DNA from: Casuarina equisetifolia
Taxonomy: Eukaryota; Streptophyta; Magnoliopsida; Fagales; Casuarinaceae
Assembly: GCA_028551475.1 (NCBI GenBank)
Contig: CM052356.1
Location: forward strand, 22,719,884-22,783,883
Direction: 5' to 3'
DNA: 64,000 nt
Shown: one piece after another, positions 12,248-23,869 of the stretch
How positions within the stretch are numbered: position 1 is the first letter of the stretch
How the letters are laid out: the number at the start of each line of letters is the position of its first letter
Translations under genes and position numbers: made by a program
The notes under the pieces: model-generated
Seen by the model: the letters and a program-made list of their open reading frames with translations, nothing else
What the model was told of the DNA's origin: nothing
The model's database searches: none

Positions 12248-13497
12248 GTAAATGTTCGGTAAATTTTATATGCAAGTGAACATATAGAACAAATAATATA
12301 ATGATAAAAAAGATATTGTCCCACAAAGATTGGTGATTACTATACCAACTAATTACTAACAGTGAATAACTCTTAGAATTTATCTAATAAATCTAAATGA
12401 TAGATGATAGATTAACTAATTAAATATAAAAAAATTAAATACACAAAATATGTTAGAGCATATGATTTTATCATAACTATGAGATATTAATGTAGATTAT
12501 ATATGCTTACAAGAGGGATAATATCTATGTGATGGTGGAACTTCCTAATTTACTTACTATTCTATGTCTAGGTATAGTAAACTTATTTAGTTCATTAATT
12601 CACTATATCTCTATACGTGAATTAAAAAAAACCAAATGCATTAAGATCTATGAATATTCCAGTTTACACCAAAATCCATATTAACAATATGGTATATGTC
12701 TACCCATATTTAATTTATAGTTATATATTGTAAGAAGCAACTGCATATTATCTTCTGTCGGTCTCAAATATGCAAATCAAATTATTCAAGTGGTAACTAA
12801 TCACTTAAAAGTATTAAATACAGTAACATGTAACTTCATATAAACAAAATATCTTATAAAACATAATAATCATAAGATTCATACCATCATAATTATGTTA
12901 CATCGTAGTTCTAACAAAAGTAAACTAAAACATAAAGAAATAATGAGGAAGAACAATAATAAGAAATAAAGAAGACATTTTGAATCCAAAAATAAAAAGT
13001 TTGTTACCCTTTTTGTCTTCTCTTCAAGAAAACCTTGAATTCTTGGTTTCTCTCTTGAGTTGTGCTCAATTTCCCCCTTCCTCCTCTTTTGCCTCTTCTC
13101 TTCTCTTAAATAGAGTTTAGGTTTAGATCTATCTCTTATTCTAATAGAAGTGGGTTTTGGAGACCAAAGACAATTGGGTCTTGAACTCTTATAATAATTA
13201 GGCTTTGAACTCCTAATATGACTAGGTTTTCTAATTATTTAGAAAACCTAATAACAATGGAATCTAAAGTCCAAGCCTATCTTGATTTTCTTGATCTTGA
13301 TATTTTGCCTATATTTTGTCATATAATAAACATAAGGTTTTCCATGCTTATTCTTTTTCTTCATGTCTCCTTATGCTACAAAAATAAGACAAATTCAAGT
13401 AAATAAAGAGAAATTCAAATTTTTTCTCGTAAGCATTGTATTATTTATTGCCTAAAGATAATTAAAACAACTCTATAAAAATAGAGTTATCAGTAAA
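12248..13497. mobile_element. Solo LTR inside a satellite monomer, with target duplication GTAAA
   Basis: The insert 12253-13492 (1240 bp) starts TGTTCGGTAA and ends GTTATCA, and is flanked by GTAAA at 12248-12252 and 13493-13497. The satellite monomer reads continuously once the insert and one GTAAA are removed. It has no coding region, PBS or polypurine tract, so a solo LTR left by LTR-LTR recombination is the simplest reading. The parent family (copia or gypsy) is not determined. The length would be long for a copia LTR. Confidence 0.8.
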
Positions 13498-15240
13498 TAG
13501 TGATTATATTTTTTATTGATAATAATTGTTCATAAAATATAAATTTGTCATATTTTGTTAATGAATTAATTTTAACATTTAATGAACTCACTTTTACTTT
13601 TATAGTTAAAGTTTGTTACAGACTATATATGGCAAAACTTTCTTAACATCTAATAGAAATTTTTTTTTTGTATAGTTCTATAACAAAAGTTTGTTACCAT
13701 CAATAAATGACAAAGGTTGACATAATTGCTTTAGTTAAGATTGATATTTGTAAGAACTAGTTCCAATAATTATCCATTATAAATGTTGTTTAACTGGAAG
13801 ATGAATGCTATACATTGTGATCATATTCTCACTAGTTTGGTGTATGATTTTGGTATGTAGTGATTATAATTTTTTATTAAATATAAAATTTTTCATATAT
13901 CATTAATGAATCAATTCAATGTTTAATGAACTTACTTTTACTTTTATAGTCAAAATTCATTATTAAGAATATACAACTTTTAAAACTTTCCTAACATTTA
14001 ATGAACAATTTTTCTTGTATAGTTCTACATTAGAAGTTTGTTATTAGCAACAAACAACAAAGTTTGATGTTATTTCTTTAATAAAGATTGATGTTTGTTA
14101 GAATTGATTGCAATAATTATCCATTATAAATTTTATTTAACTAGAAGATGAATGTTGTATATTTGTATCATACTATTAATGGTTTGGTGGATGATGTTTG
14201 CATGTAGTGATTATCATTGGTATTAATATTAATTGTTAGTTAAATATAAAATTTGTTGTATATCGTTAATGAATGAATTTTGAGATTTAATGAACTCACC
14301 TTTACTTTATAGTCAAAATTTGTTATCGACAATATATGGACAAAAACTATGTTAACATCAAGTGAGTAATTGTTTTTGTATATTTTTGTGGCAAAAGATT
14401 GTTATTAACAATATATGATAAGGGTTGATGTTATTGCTTCAATGAACAATGTATTGTGATCATATTATTAATTGTTTGGTGTATGATGTTTACATCTAGT
14501 GATTAAATTAGTTATATGTCATTAATAAACGAATTTTAACATTTGGTGAACTCACTTTTACTCTTTAAGGTAAAAATTTGTTATTGACCATGCACAACTA
14601 CACTACCTTACATCTAATGAAGAATTTGTCTTGTATATTTTCATAACATTTGACAAATGTTGACTTTGTTAATTTAATAAAGATTGATGTTTGTAAGAAT
14701 TGATTCTAATAATTATCAGTATATGTAAAGACTTCATTAACATCTTATGAATAGTTCTTGTTGTTTAGTTTTGTAACACGAAGTTCATTTTCAATAGTAT
14801 AGGACAAAGGTTGATGTTATCACCTTAACAAAGATTGATGTTCGTAAGAATTGATTTTAATAATTATTCATTATAAATATTATTTAATTGAAAGATGAAA
14901 GTTATGTATTGTGATCATATTCTCAAAAGTTTGGTGTATGATGTTTATTTGTAGTGATTATAATTGGTATTGATACTTCTTGTATTAAATTTAAAAATTT
15001 ACATATATCATTAATGAATGAATTTCATATTTGACAAACTCTCTTTTATTTTTATGGTCAAAGTTCGTTATGGACAATATACGACAAAACTTCCTTTGTT
15101 ATGTCTAAGAAATAATTTTTCTTGTTATAGTTCGTTATCAATAATATACGACAAAGGTTGAACTTATTACTTTAATAAATATTGATGTTTGAAAAGAATT
15201 GATTCTAATATTTATTGTTCGTAATTGTGATCATATTATC
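13498..15240. repeat. Degenerate satellite monomers, right edge of array
   Basis: The monomer pattern continues with increasing change. Index words survive as TAGTTTGGTG or variants near 13831, 14173, 14471 and 14925, and indels shorten some units. After about 15240 no satellite is recognisable. This is the array edge. Confidence 0.82.
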
Positions 15241-15956
15241 AACATATGAGAAAACACATTGATCATCCATGGCATTTCACATTTTATATGGGCTTCCTTG
15301 TTTTTATAGGGTGCACTGACACTACTACTACTACAAACTAAAGACATACTTCAATCGCTAAATTCAGAAATTCTATAATACAGTTGATGAAATTCATTTA
15401 GTCTGTGTACGTCCCTCTAAGACTACTCGGTGTTTCATAAAACTAAAATTGCTAATTAACATAGTGTTTTTTATCCAGTTGTTCTTGTGCTGTGTCTTGT
15501 GGCTCTAATTAGCTGTTAGTCTTTCCCTCAAGGTGATGGCTAGTGCCATTCAAGTTGCATATTAGCGACCGATAGCTTCTCAATTCTGTGAAGGTGATGG
15601 ATGCCAAAAACCCTACGCATGAAGAACGTGAGTTGCGCTAGCCGTTACAGCTTTGGTAACTCCTTCAGGGTTCTCACGCATCTCATCAGTGTCCACCTAC
15701 AGTTAACCTTTTTGTTCAGACAAACGAATAAGTAATATATTTCGTAAATGATAAAAGGTAATTGTTGAAAAGCTGCAAAGGATAAATGAGCACTGAAATT
15801 AAGTAGATATAGAAGCTGTAACGACGGTTGCGTTTAAGACAATGAGAGTTTGCCAAATGTGTCTATCGATGTCTCTGCACAAGGGCCACGGCTGCCACGT
15901 TCTTGCATGGAACCCTCAAGCCATTACTGTCCCCACTCACTCTTCATCTTCCCAAC
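15241..15956. other. Unassigned sequence between satellite and small gene
   Basis: No repeat or convincing coding region is seen. The part from about 15480 is less AT-rich and is likely the upstream region of the gene starting at 16036. An open frame entering that gene from 15850 has no independent support. Confidence 0.5.
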
Positions 15957-15969
15957 TATTATTTATAAT
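15957..15969 (+). promoter_or_regulatory. Possible TATA box of the small gene
   Basis: TATTATTTATAAT lies about 70 bases before the ATG at 16036, a plausible distance for a short 5' leader. It is supported by position only. Confidence 0.35.
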
Positions 15970-16035
15970 GGCCCTGGGGCTCCCTTCCTCACACACAAGA
16001 ACTGTCTTTTCTCTTCTAAGCCAGGAAAGAAAATA

Positions 16036-16601
16036 ATGCAAAGGCAGCCATCGATGAAGATCAACCTGAGTCCTTCTGTGGAGGCTGTGGAGGGTGAGCC
16101 AAAAACCTTGACCAAGAAGCAGTTGGACGAGACTCGGGTACTTCGAACAAGTTTTCTCTCTTCATTACGCTTTTTGCTTCATTTTTCTCTCTTAAAACGT
16201 TCTTGTTTGGTTTGTATCATGCACTTGATGGTGCTTTTGTTCGATGATAATCATTTACAGGCAGCTGCAGAGATGGCTTCCTTTGACACAGACAAGCCAC
16301 CCTCCGTGACTGTCACTGTGGTAAAGAAATAAGCCATTTTATGTCAAGTCTAACATGGGTTCTCACATTGAAAGTCAATTATCGTGATAATCGTTCATGC
16401 AATCAGTTAAATAAGCTAAGCGTTGAACAAATGGTCAGATTTTCGCGATCCTTTAGGTTTCCATTTCGCTGTATGAGATGATCTAAACAAAATTTTCTTT
16501 GGCAATAGGCGCAGCCGGAGGAAGAGCAGCCGGAGAAAGATGGCATACACCAGACCCCGAGAGCCCCAGGGATGATGCTGAAGGCCAAGGGTGGGAAGTA
16601 G
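16036..16601 (+). CDS. Small three-exon gene, unknown 84-residue acidic/lysine-rich protein
   Basis: Exons 16036-16137, 16261-16320 and 16509-16601 join with GT-AG introns of 123 and 188 bp, all in phase 0, giving 84 residues and a TAG stop. The start was taken at ATG 16036; an in-frame ATG at 16054 (MKINLSPS) is an alternative. The protein has no signal peptide, membrane segment or cysteine. It is hydrophilic and probably disordered: KTLTKKQLDETR at the end of exon 1, SFDTDKPPSVTVTV in exon 2, and a Glu/Pro-rich stretch ending MLKAKGGK in exon 3. I do not recognise the family. A diverged, truncated copy at 43021-43408 keeps the exon 3 frame, which supports the gene model. The upstream frame from 15850 is contiguous but starts before the likely TATA box. 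Confidence 0.6.
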
Positions 16602-16628
16602 CTGCCTCTTCAGTTCCTCTCCATGCAG

Positions 16629-16633
16629 CTTAT
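16629..16633. other. Empty site of the TRIM insertion (CTTAT)
   Basis: Block A reads GCAGCTTATGAATGG without interruption. In block B the same place is split by the TRIM cluster with CTTAT on both sides. Confidence 0.85.
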
Positions 16634-18136
16634 GAATGGACATATGCTAGTGCATGTTAAGTATAAATAAAACAGTTCTGTCGTGAAGGTTGCTGTCCTA
16701 GTCTTTATTGTTTTCTGTCCAGAGCAATGTAATGATGATCTTTAAGGGCTGCCATGGGCTTTACCTATCGGTTAAACTTTGATCCTGTTATATGGGTGAA
16801 CAGATAGGTTCGCAGAGAAATTAACGTTTATTTAATAACTTGAGATTTACTGTGACCAACTAGGGAGGGTGAGAATTGATCATCAATTCAAAATGGGTCC
16901 ACTCATATTTCTCTTATAAACTTCAACCAAAAAAAAAAAAAATCATCAATCTTGAAAAGTATCATTCTAATCCATCACAATCAGACTCCTAACATGATAG
17001 CACAGGATGGGGCTGCTTTTTTCATGCCCATCTGTTTCAGCAACAATGGAAAAACCTACTCTTTTTTATCCTCTAACAGGAAAAAGAAAACCTTTATCAC
17101 CCATCTCTATCTTGCCCCACTAAACTAACAAAGTAAAACAATATCAAGAAGTAAATAAGTGTAGAGCAAACAAATTTCCTTTAAAATGATCTTCCCAATC
17201 AAATGATTTTTAGGTTAAAGCCTCTACTTTCAACAAACTCAAGAGATTAATAAGATAGAGAAATGGAGATAGAATTGGCTCAAAGGCTAGTTATATAATG
17301 CAATTTTTTAGTGGCATTAACTAAATAATCATAATGGCTATTCTTTTATTCCAGTTCTTTAGATATTGGTGATTGAACATTTTGTTAAATACTGCAATAT
17401 CATAATATAAAAATTAAAGTTTTCTCAACTTCTAAAACTCTCACATGCTTCCTATAATGAACTCTCCAAACCTGTTAAAAATAAAGTTGATCTACAACAT
17501 AAATACAAGCATTTAGTGAATTCTTCCCACAATATCTCTTGACCGTCTCTTTTTTGTGGCCATTATTCTGAAAAGATTTTTCATCTCAACATTGTTAATT
17601 GATTGGAGTTTCTTTCCAATTGAACCAAGCAAAATTCAACTAAGCGTGAACCTTTCGGCTTTGTGGATGATTCTCCATGTTTATTCTCTATCCAAAGTTT
17701 TTTAGTTATATATATCAGTTGGAATTACACAATAAATCAATCCCTAGTTTCTATTGCCTATGAGAAAGGCTCTTAGAGTGGCTCACGATCATCCTATTTT
17801 CGTAGACGTGCTAGAGGATTTCGACCATATATTGTTGAAGTTCAGCCAGGAATATGTAGGCAAGTATTAAATTGTGGCTATTGAGGAAACAAATCATTCA
17901 TGTTGTGAAATTAAGATACAAATTAAGTTCATAATGATTGTCAGCAAATATGTGGCTTAATTGACAGCTTTGTGTCACTTGAAACTAAAAAGTTCAGGTT
18001 CTACACCCAACCTTCCTATATACCCATTTATCTAATAAAAAAAAAGAAAAAATTATAATGATTTGTAGAAGGCAATATTAAAGCTTGGTTGTCAATCTTT
18101 GTGAAAAAGATAACTAATAATTAATGGCTGATTACT

Positions 18137-18546
18137 AATAATCTTCTCCAACTGTTGGTCAACTATGGTTGTAGAAAGATACAAAAGTAAGGCATCCCAA
18201 TTTAATAAAACTCAATTAGCTACTAATACTAAATACTTTACTAATATTCTTCAACTGTTGGTCAACTATGGTTGTAGAAAGATACAAAAGTAAGGCATCC
18301 CGATTTAGTCAAACTCAATTAGCTACTAATAGCAACTAATTTATTAATAATCTTCTCCAACTATTGGTTAGCTATGGCTGTAGAAAGATACAAAAGCAAG
18401 GCATCCCAATTTAGTCAAACTGAATTAGTTACTAATACTGTATACTTTACTAATAATCTTCTCCAACTTTGGTCAGCTGTGGTTATAGCAAGAACAAGGC
18501 ATCCCAATTTAGTCAAACTCAATCAGCTACTAAATACTAAGTACTT
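18137..18546 (+). repeat. Four tandem copies of a ~104-bp unit
   Basis: Units start near 18137, 18242, 18345 and 18450, each beginning AATAATCTTCTCCAACT or a close variant and containing AGGCATCCCAATTTAGTC. The corresponding place in block B (46659-46763) has a single unit, so the array arose locally. Open frames inside are incidental. Confidence 0.9.
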
Positions 18547-19133
18547 CCCTTTACGCTATTAAGTCATCCTTGAAATAACATTCTAACACCCGGCGCACGG
18601 ATTTCTGAGAGGTCTGAATTGCTTGGAGGAATCTGCCGGCCATCTTGTTGAAATGACACGCGACAGAAAGAGAAAATAAAAAATTATAAATTTTATATAA
18701 AAAAGTTAAAATAAAGTTTCGATGAAAGATAAACCATTATTAAATTTCTTATAATATAAAATTCTATATTGATAGATTCAATTATTTTATAAAAAATTGT
18801 TGTCGTGTCTAATATACTTTCTACCAAAAAAAAAAAAAACTAATAAATAAATAAATAAAAAGGGCCCGGGTTGCTGGTAAGGAGAGACAAGAAAACAAAG
18901 ACGGCAGTGCATGGGATGGAAGTTATCAATTATTAAAATGTCTTTCGGATGATTGGGGTGTACTTATCAGGAATTTTATTTTCACCTTCTATTCCCTAAT
19001 TACGGTTTTAGTATTGCCTTACTACTTTCTCAAGCTTTTTTATGAAAAAGGAAAGAGATTTTAAATAGGCAGATCACAATGAAGTGCAATCCTAAACTCA
19101 GAATTTCATTGTTGGTGTTCTTCAAAACCCAAC

Positions 19134-19506
19134 GTAGCTCGGCTAAACTTCAATCTCCAGCATAACATCATGATCAAGCCCACCTCGTTTCTTGTCCTTT
19201 GAGTCTTAATCATTGTTCATACCAAGCAAAGAACAAAAAAGAACCACATTGACGAAAACATTTTCAGTGCTCGCTGCCCTTAAAGTCGTTCAACAGTAAG
19301 CAGTAATGGCAAACTCTAAGAAGGGTTTTGAGGTTAATCCATTTATTTCGTGAATGTTAAAATCAGATTTTTGCCACGTCACCCACGTTGGACATCCTAA
19401 TTCTCCATCAAGTAAATATTCGAAGAATAGTCAGGCCACCAGCTACAAAATCAGCAACAGGACGTCACATTCAAAATTTAAATCAATTTCCACATAGTAA
19501 ATTCAA
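19134..19506. other. Unique flank between block A and Copia-C
   Basis: It has no counterpart in block B and no recognisable gene. Homology to B stops at 19133 and returns near 29480. Confidence 0.6.
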
Positions 19507-19794
19507 AGTTGGAATATTATCCTAATATTTCCAAACTAGGATAACTCTGAATTTATATTTTCAAATGTCTTTTAAATTGCAATAGTTGACTATTATTTAT
19601 GTAATTATTTTCTTTTCTAGGTTAGAGATTTTATTCATCATTATAAACAAGGTCTAGTGTTGTACATACAATTATAGAATTTCAAACCATTTTTTTCACA
19701 TATTATGCTGATACTTTTGTCCAAGGATTACATCTTGATTTAAGGATTTTTCTACAAAATTTAATTATTTCATAGAATTAATTCTTTTAACTAG
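19507..19794 (+). repeat. Copia-C 5' LTR
   Basis: It starts near TTGGAATATTATCC and ends near TTTTAACTAG. A decayed PBS (TATCATCTACC) follows. The start is uncertain by a few bases. Confidence 0.7.
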
Positions 19795-19802
19795 ATATCA
19801 TC

Positions 19803-20292
19803 TACCAACGGCATACGCCCCTTTGTTTGTTTTTGATCCTACTCTTGAAATTGCCGCAAAAAAAATCACATCCACGTTGCTACACATGCCTTACCCTTAT
19901 TTGTACTTGGCAACCCAATTGTCCTTGTCATTGAGGTTTGCCTTGCAAGCAACAATTTTTTGGTCTAGAAAGTGTAGATCAAATCATATTTGCGTGCTTT
20001 TGGCCTTTTGAGTATCCTTGATGGCTCATACCCATGTCTGTTTGAGTATATTACAAACACAACTCTAATCCTACTTACCAAGGTTGGCTTGTTTGGGATC
20101 AAACCATTCAAGGATGGATTCTAAACACCAACAATGACAACATTGTGAACATTGTTGCCAAATACCCCACCTCCTCTAAGATCTAGACTGCTCTTGCAAG
20201 TGAGTTCCATACTCATAGCACAATTTGTGCCTCTGCTCTTAGACTTCACCTATAAGCCATCAACAAAGGACATTGTTTTGTAATCAATTTAT
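19803..20292 (+). pseudogene. Copia-C gag, 5' half
   Basis: The degenerate frame shows YQGWLVWDQTIQGWI and SEFHTHSTICASALRLHL, typical of copia Gag. Stops are frequent. It is interrupted by Copia-B at 20293 and continues at 25816 with MQELDSIVNQLHLIC. Confidence 0.72.
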
Positions 20293-20524
20293 TGAAGAAA
20301 TTGTAGGAAAAAACAAAACACTGTAGCATGGAGGCTAGGAGTTGCTATGAAGGCTTTTCTGTATTTCCTGTATCTATATTATCTCATCAAAGACCAATCT
20401 GTACAATTAAGTATCTAGGCAGAAAAATGAAAGATACTAATGAGCTCGTCAACTAATCAACGGGCTGTTATTAGGCTAAGGTAATAAACTATGAAATGAG
20501 CCTAATATCACACATATTTCAACA
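20293..20524 (-). repeat. Copia-B 3' LTR
   Basis: 232 bp, the downstream LTR on the minus strand, adjoining the polypurine tract at 20525-20540. Confidence 0.9.
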
Positions 20525-20530
20525 CTCCCT

Positions 20531-21196
20531 TCAAGCTGGAGATTTGTACAAGTCAAATACTCTAAGCTTGGATAATAGGTGGAGATGTTGTGGACTACAT
20601 AATGCTTTAGTAAATAAATCAATTGGCTGCTTAGGTGTGTTGACATAATAAGTCTTTATAATTCCCTTCTGAATCTTTTCACGCATAAAGTGACAATCCA
20701 CCTCAATGTGCTTGGTTCTCTTATGAAAGATAGAATTTGCCATTATGTGTCCAGTAGCCTCACTATCATAGAAAAATGGAATTGGTTATGGAATAGCTAC
20801 ACCAAGGTCTAGGAATAAACCTAAAAGCCAAATAATCTCCCAAACAATGTATCCCATAGCTCTATACTCTGATTCTGCTGATGAATGAGACACCGTTGGC
20901 AATTTCTTAGCCAACCATGATACAAGAGAATCTCCCAATTTTATACAATAACCTGTCATACATCTTCTAGACATGGGGCAAGTCACATAGTTTGAATCAC
21001 AGTATGCAATGAGTTCTAACTTCGATGTAGATGATAGAAACAAACCAAGACCAGGGGTTCCTTTAATATATTTCAGTAATCTTGTAGCTACATCCATGTG
21101 CGAATGTTTTGGTGCATGAGTGAATTGACTAAGGTGTTGAACTACAAAAGAGATATTAGGTCTAGTATGGGTCAAATATAGAAGTTTCCCAATCAT
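20531..21196 (-). pseudogene. Copia-B RNase H
   Basis: In two frames: LLYLTHTRPNISFVVQHLSQF, CDSNYVTCPMSRRCMTGY and SHSSAESEYRAMG (21196-20786), then FHKRTKHIEVDCHFMREK and the terminal KSPA stop (20743-20531). The link between them is broken. The order and terminal motif match Copia-A RNase H, so the two elements are related subfamilies. Confidence 0.88.
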
Positions 21197-21361
21197 TCTC
21201 TAATAAGGGGCATAATTGCTAAGAAGTGGATCATCCTTCCTATCAGGGTCTCCCTCATCATACTCTAGTGTGGTCAATTTCATATTCTACTCTAGAGGAG
21301 TGATAACAGGCTTCGACCTACCAAATTCAGCCTCTAAGACTAGTTCTAGTGTATATTTACG

Positions 21362-22060
21362 CTAACTGAGGTATATACCCTTTGACAAGCGAGCTATATT
21401 TATTCCAAGGAAATACTTACACTTTCCAAGATCTTTCATATGAAGTACTGAATGTAAATATTTCTTCAACTCTAAAATTACCACAATATTTTCCCCAATT
21501 ACCAAGATATCATCCATATAAAACAATAGGATGATAAAGGAATTTTGGGTCCGTCTAGTGAAGAGCGCATAATCATGTAATGATTGGGTGAAACCAACTG
21601 CTAGAAGTGCATTTGTAAACTTGGAATACCATTGCCTTGATGTTTGTTTCAAACCATACAATGATTTTCTTAAGCAATATACTGATCGCTCCCTCTAAGG
21701 AGGAAAACCAGGTGGAAGTTTCATGTAAACTTCCACAAATAAATCCCCATGTAGAAAGGCATTTTGTACATCTAATTAGTAAAGGCACCAATTTCTAATG
21801 GAAGCAATAGTTATAATTGATCTCACTGTCATTGATTTCACCACATGGGAGAAAGTTTCATCATAGTGTATCCCTTCTCGTTGAGTGTACACCTTTTACC
21901 ACTAGACAAGCCTTATATCTTTTTATTGTACCATCTACTTGGTACTTCACCTTATAATCCCACTTACATCCAATGGCCTTATAACTAAGTGGAAGTGTCA
22001 CAACATCCCATGTACGATTAGCCTTAAGGGCTGATAATTCTTTATCCATAGCATCAACCT
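21362..22060 (-). pseudogene. Copia-B reverse transcriptase
   Basis: On the minus strand: LSALKANRTWDVVTLP, then YGLKQTSRQWYSKF and the polymerase motif YMDDILVIG (21661-21362), with frameshifts and stops between. The family motif is usually YVDD; here the second residue is Met. Confidence 0.88.
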
Positions 22061-22479
22061 AATGATTGTCTTTAAGTGCCTGACTATCTGTGTTGGGTTC
22101 ATTGGTAGCAAAAATGGAAGCAATGAAGTTCTTGTAACATGGATAAAGGTGGTTAAGAGAAATGTGATCTAATATGGGATAACGACTATTTGACCCTATA
22201 AAGGTGGTCGAACACATATAATCAACAATCTGGATGAGGGACTACGTAGGTTGTGATGACCACCAAGGAGTTGGGAGTGGTGTTTGTGGAGAAGGCTGTA
22301 TAAGTTCCCTAGGTTGTGACTGTGGAGTAGTAGGTGAGGAGCTAGGTTCTGGACATGGTTCTATGATTGTTGCTTGTTGCACATCTGGAGAAGGCTTCAA
22401 TGGAGTAGGCAATAAATCGCATGACTGAGTGATGTCCATAACTGGAGTAGCGTGATTCGAGGGCAGATCATGAGGGGTT

Positions 22480-23857
22480 CTGATGACAGATTCAAGCAAA
22501 AGGAAAATCATATTCATAGAAAACTACATCCCGACTTACAAATAATCTCTTGTTCTTAGGATCATAAACCTTGTAAGCCTTTTGCAAGGATGGGTATCCA
22601 AGAAACATATGGTATGGCTCTAGGAAAGAATTTATCCCTAGGTTGCAAGTTTGCGGTGTAACATTTACACCCAAACACACACAAATGATCTAAGAAAGGA
22701 GGCTTACCATGCAATATCTCAAAAAGAGATCGATTTCCAAGTTTAGCACTTGGTAATCGGTTAATAATATGAGTGGCTGTTAGGATACAATCACCCTAAA
22801 AACATACAGGTATATGAGCTTGAAACTTCAAAGCTCATGCAACATCTAATAGATGGTGATGCTTGTGCTCTACTACCCCATTTTGTTGGAGAGTATAAAC
22901 ACAAAAACTTTCATGACGTATCCCTTGGGAAGCCAAAAAAGAAGAACACGTAGCGGAAAAAAACTCTGTGCCATTATCAGAGCAAATGTGCTTGATTAAG
23001 ACACCATGTTAAGTTTGAATCATAAAAACAAAAGTTTGGATAATAGGGAAAACTTAGTCCTTGAAGTATAAAAGAAATGTCCAAGTTGTATGTGAGAAGT
23101 CATCAACAATTGTTAAAAAATAACGTGATTGATCATGGTTAAGTTCCCTATGAGATCCCTATAGGTCCATATGCACAAGATAAAAAATAGACTTACTAAA
23201 ATTCTCACACTAGGGAAAAACAAAATGAGTTCATTTCGCCAAGGGACAAATAGAACAAGAAAAAAAATTAGGACATTTAACATGTTTTCCATGTGGAAAA
23301 TAACACTTTTGAGAACTATGTCCCAAATGTCTATGTCATAAAATATAACGAGAATTAAAATTGTTATTACATAAATTGTTCACATTCACATAAGACAAAA
23401 GAGAATGGACATTTTGTAACACACGTGCAATACAATGAGGTAATTCATGAAGGGAAGGTTGCAAAAAATGGAGCCCTCTCATTGTTTTATCCAGTCTTAT
23501 CACTTGCCTAGTCTTACAGTTTTGAAATATACAAAAATCATCTAAAAATATAACAATGCAGTTACGGCCAGTGGTGATTTTCTTAATTGAGACTAAATTA
23601 ACTTTAAGCGTGGTATATAAAGAACATAGTTTAGATGTATCAATTTTGTGGGTTGTGCATGTCCTATGTGGGTTGCATAAACACGTGTTATCAGGCAATT
23701 TAATGGGCAAAGATTGTGAAACGCATGAATAATATGAATATAAGGAATTTAAATTGCACGTGACATGGTCACTTGCACCCGAGTCTATAATCCATGGATA
23801 ATTGAAGTTAGGTGAAAGCATCATACCTTCATAATTACTTAAGGAATTGGAAGCCAA
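22480..23857 (-). pseudogene. Copia-B protease and integrase region
   Basis: An intact protease active site (WIIDSGASDHVT) lies near 23780. The frame from 23857 runs into the integrase zinc-binding part and then decays. Integrase relics continue to about 22480, including FLGYPSLQKAYKVYDP near 22590. Confidence 0.82.
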
Positions 23858-23869
23858 GCTCTATTGAAG

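Larger units (their letters stand above)
16297..19133 (+). repeat. Duplicated block A, left segment
   Basis: It matches 43050-43440 plus 45167-47212 in the same orientation, from the exon 2/intron 2 boundary of the small gene to AAAACCCAACG at 19133. Apart from gene exon 3 and the tandem repeat at 18137 it is non-coding. It includes poly-A runs (for example 16930 and 18825) and AT-rich sequence. Confidence 0.88.

Noticed and set aside
20288..20292. TTTAT as a target duplication of Copia-B
   Set aside because: The other flank reads TAGTT; the match is too poor to claim.
22234..22428. Plus-strand Gly/Cys/Val-rich frame
   Set aside because: Antisense shadow of the Pro/Ser-rich linker of Copia-B.
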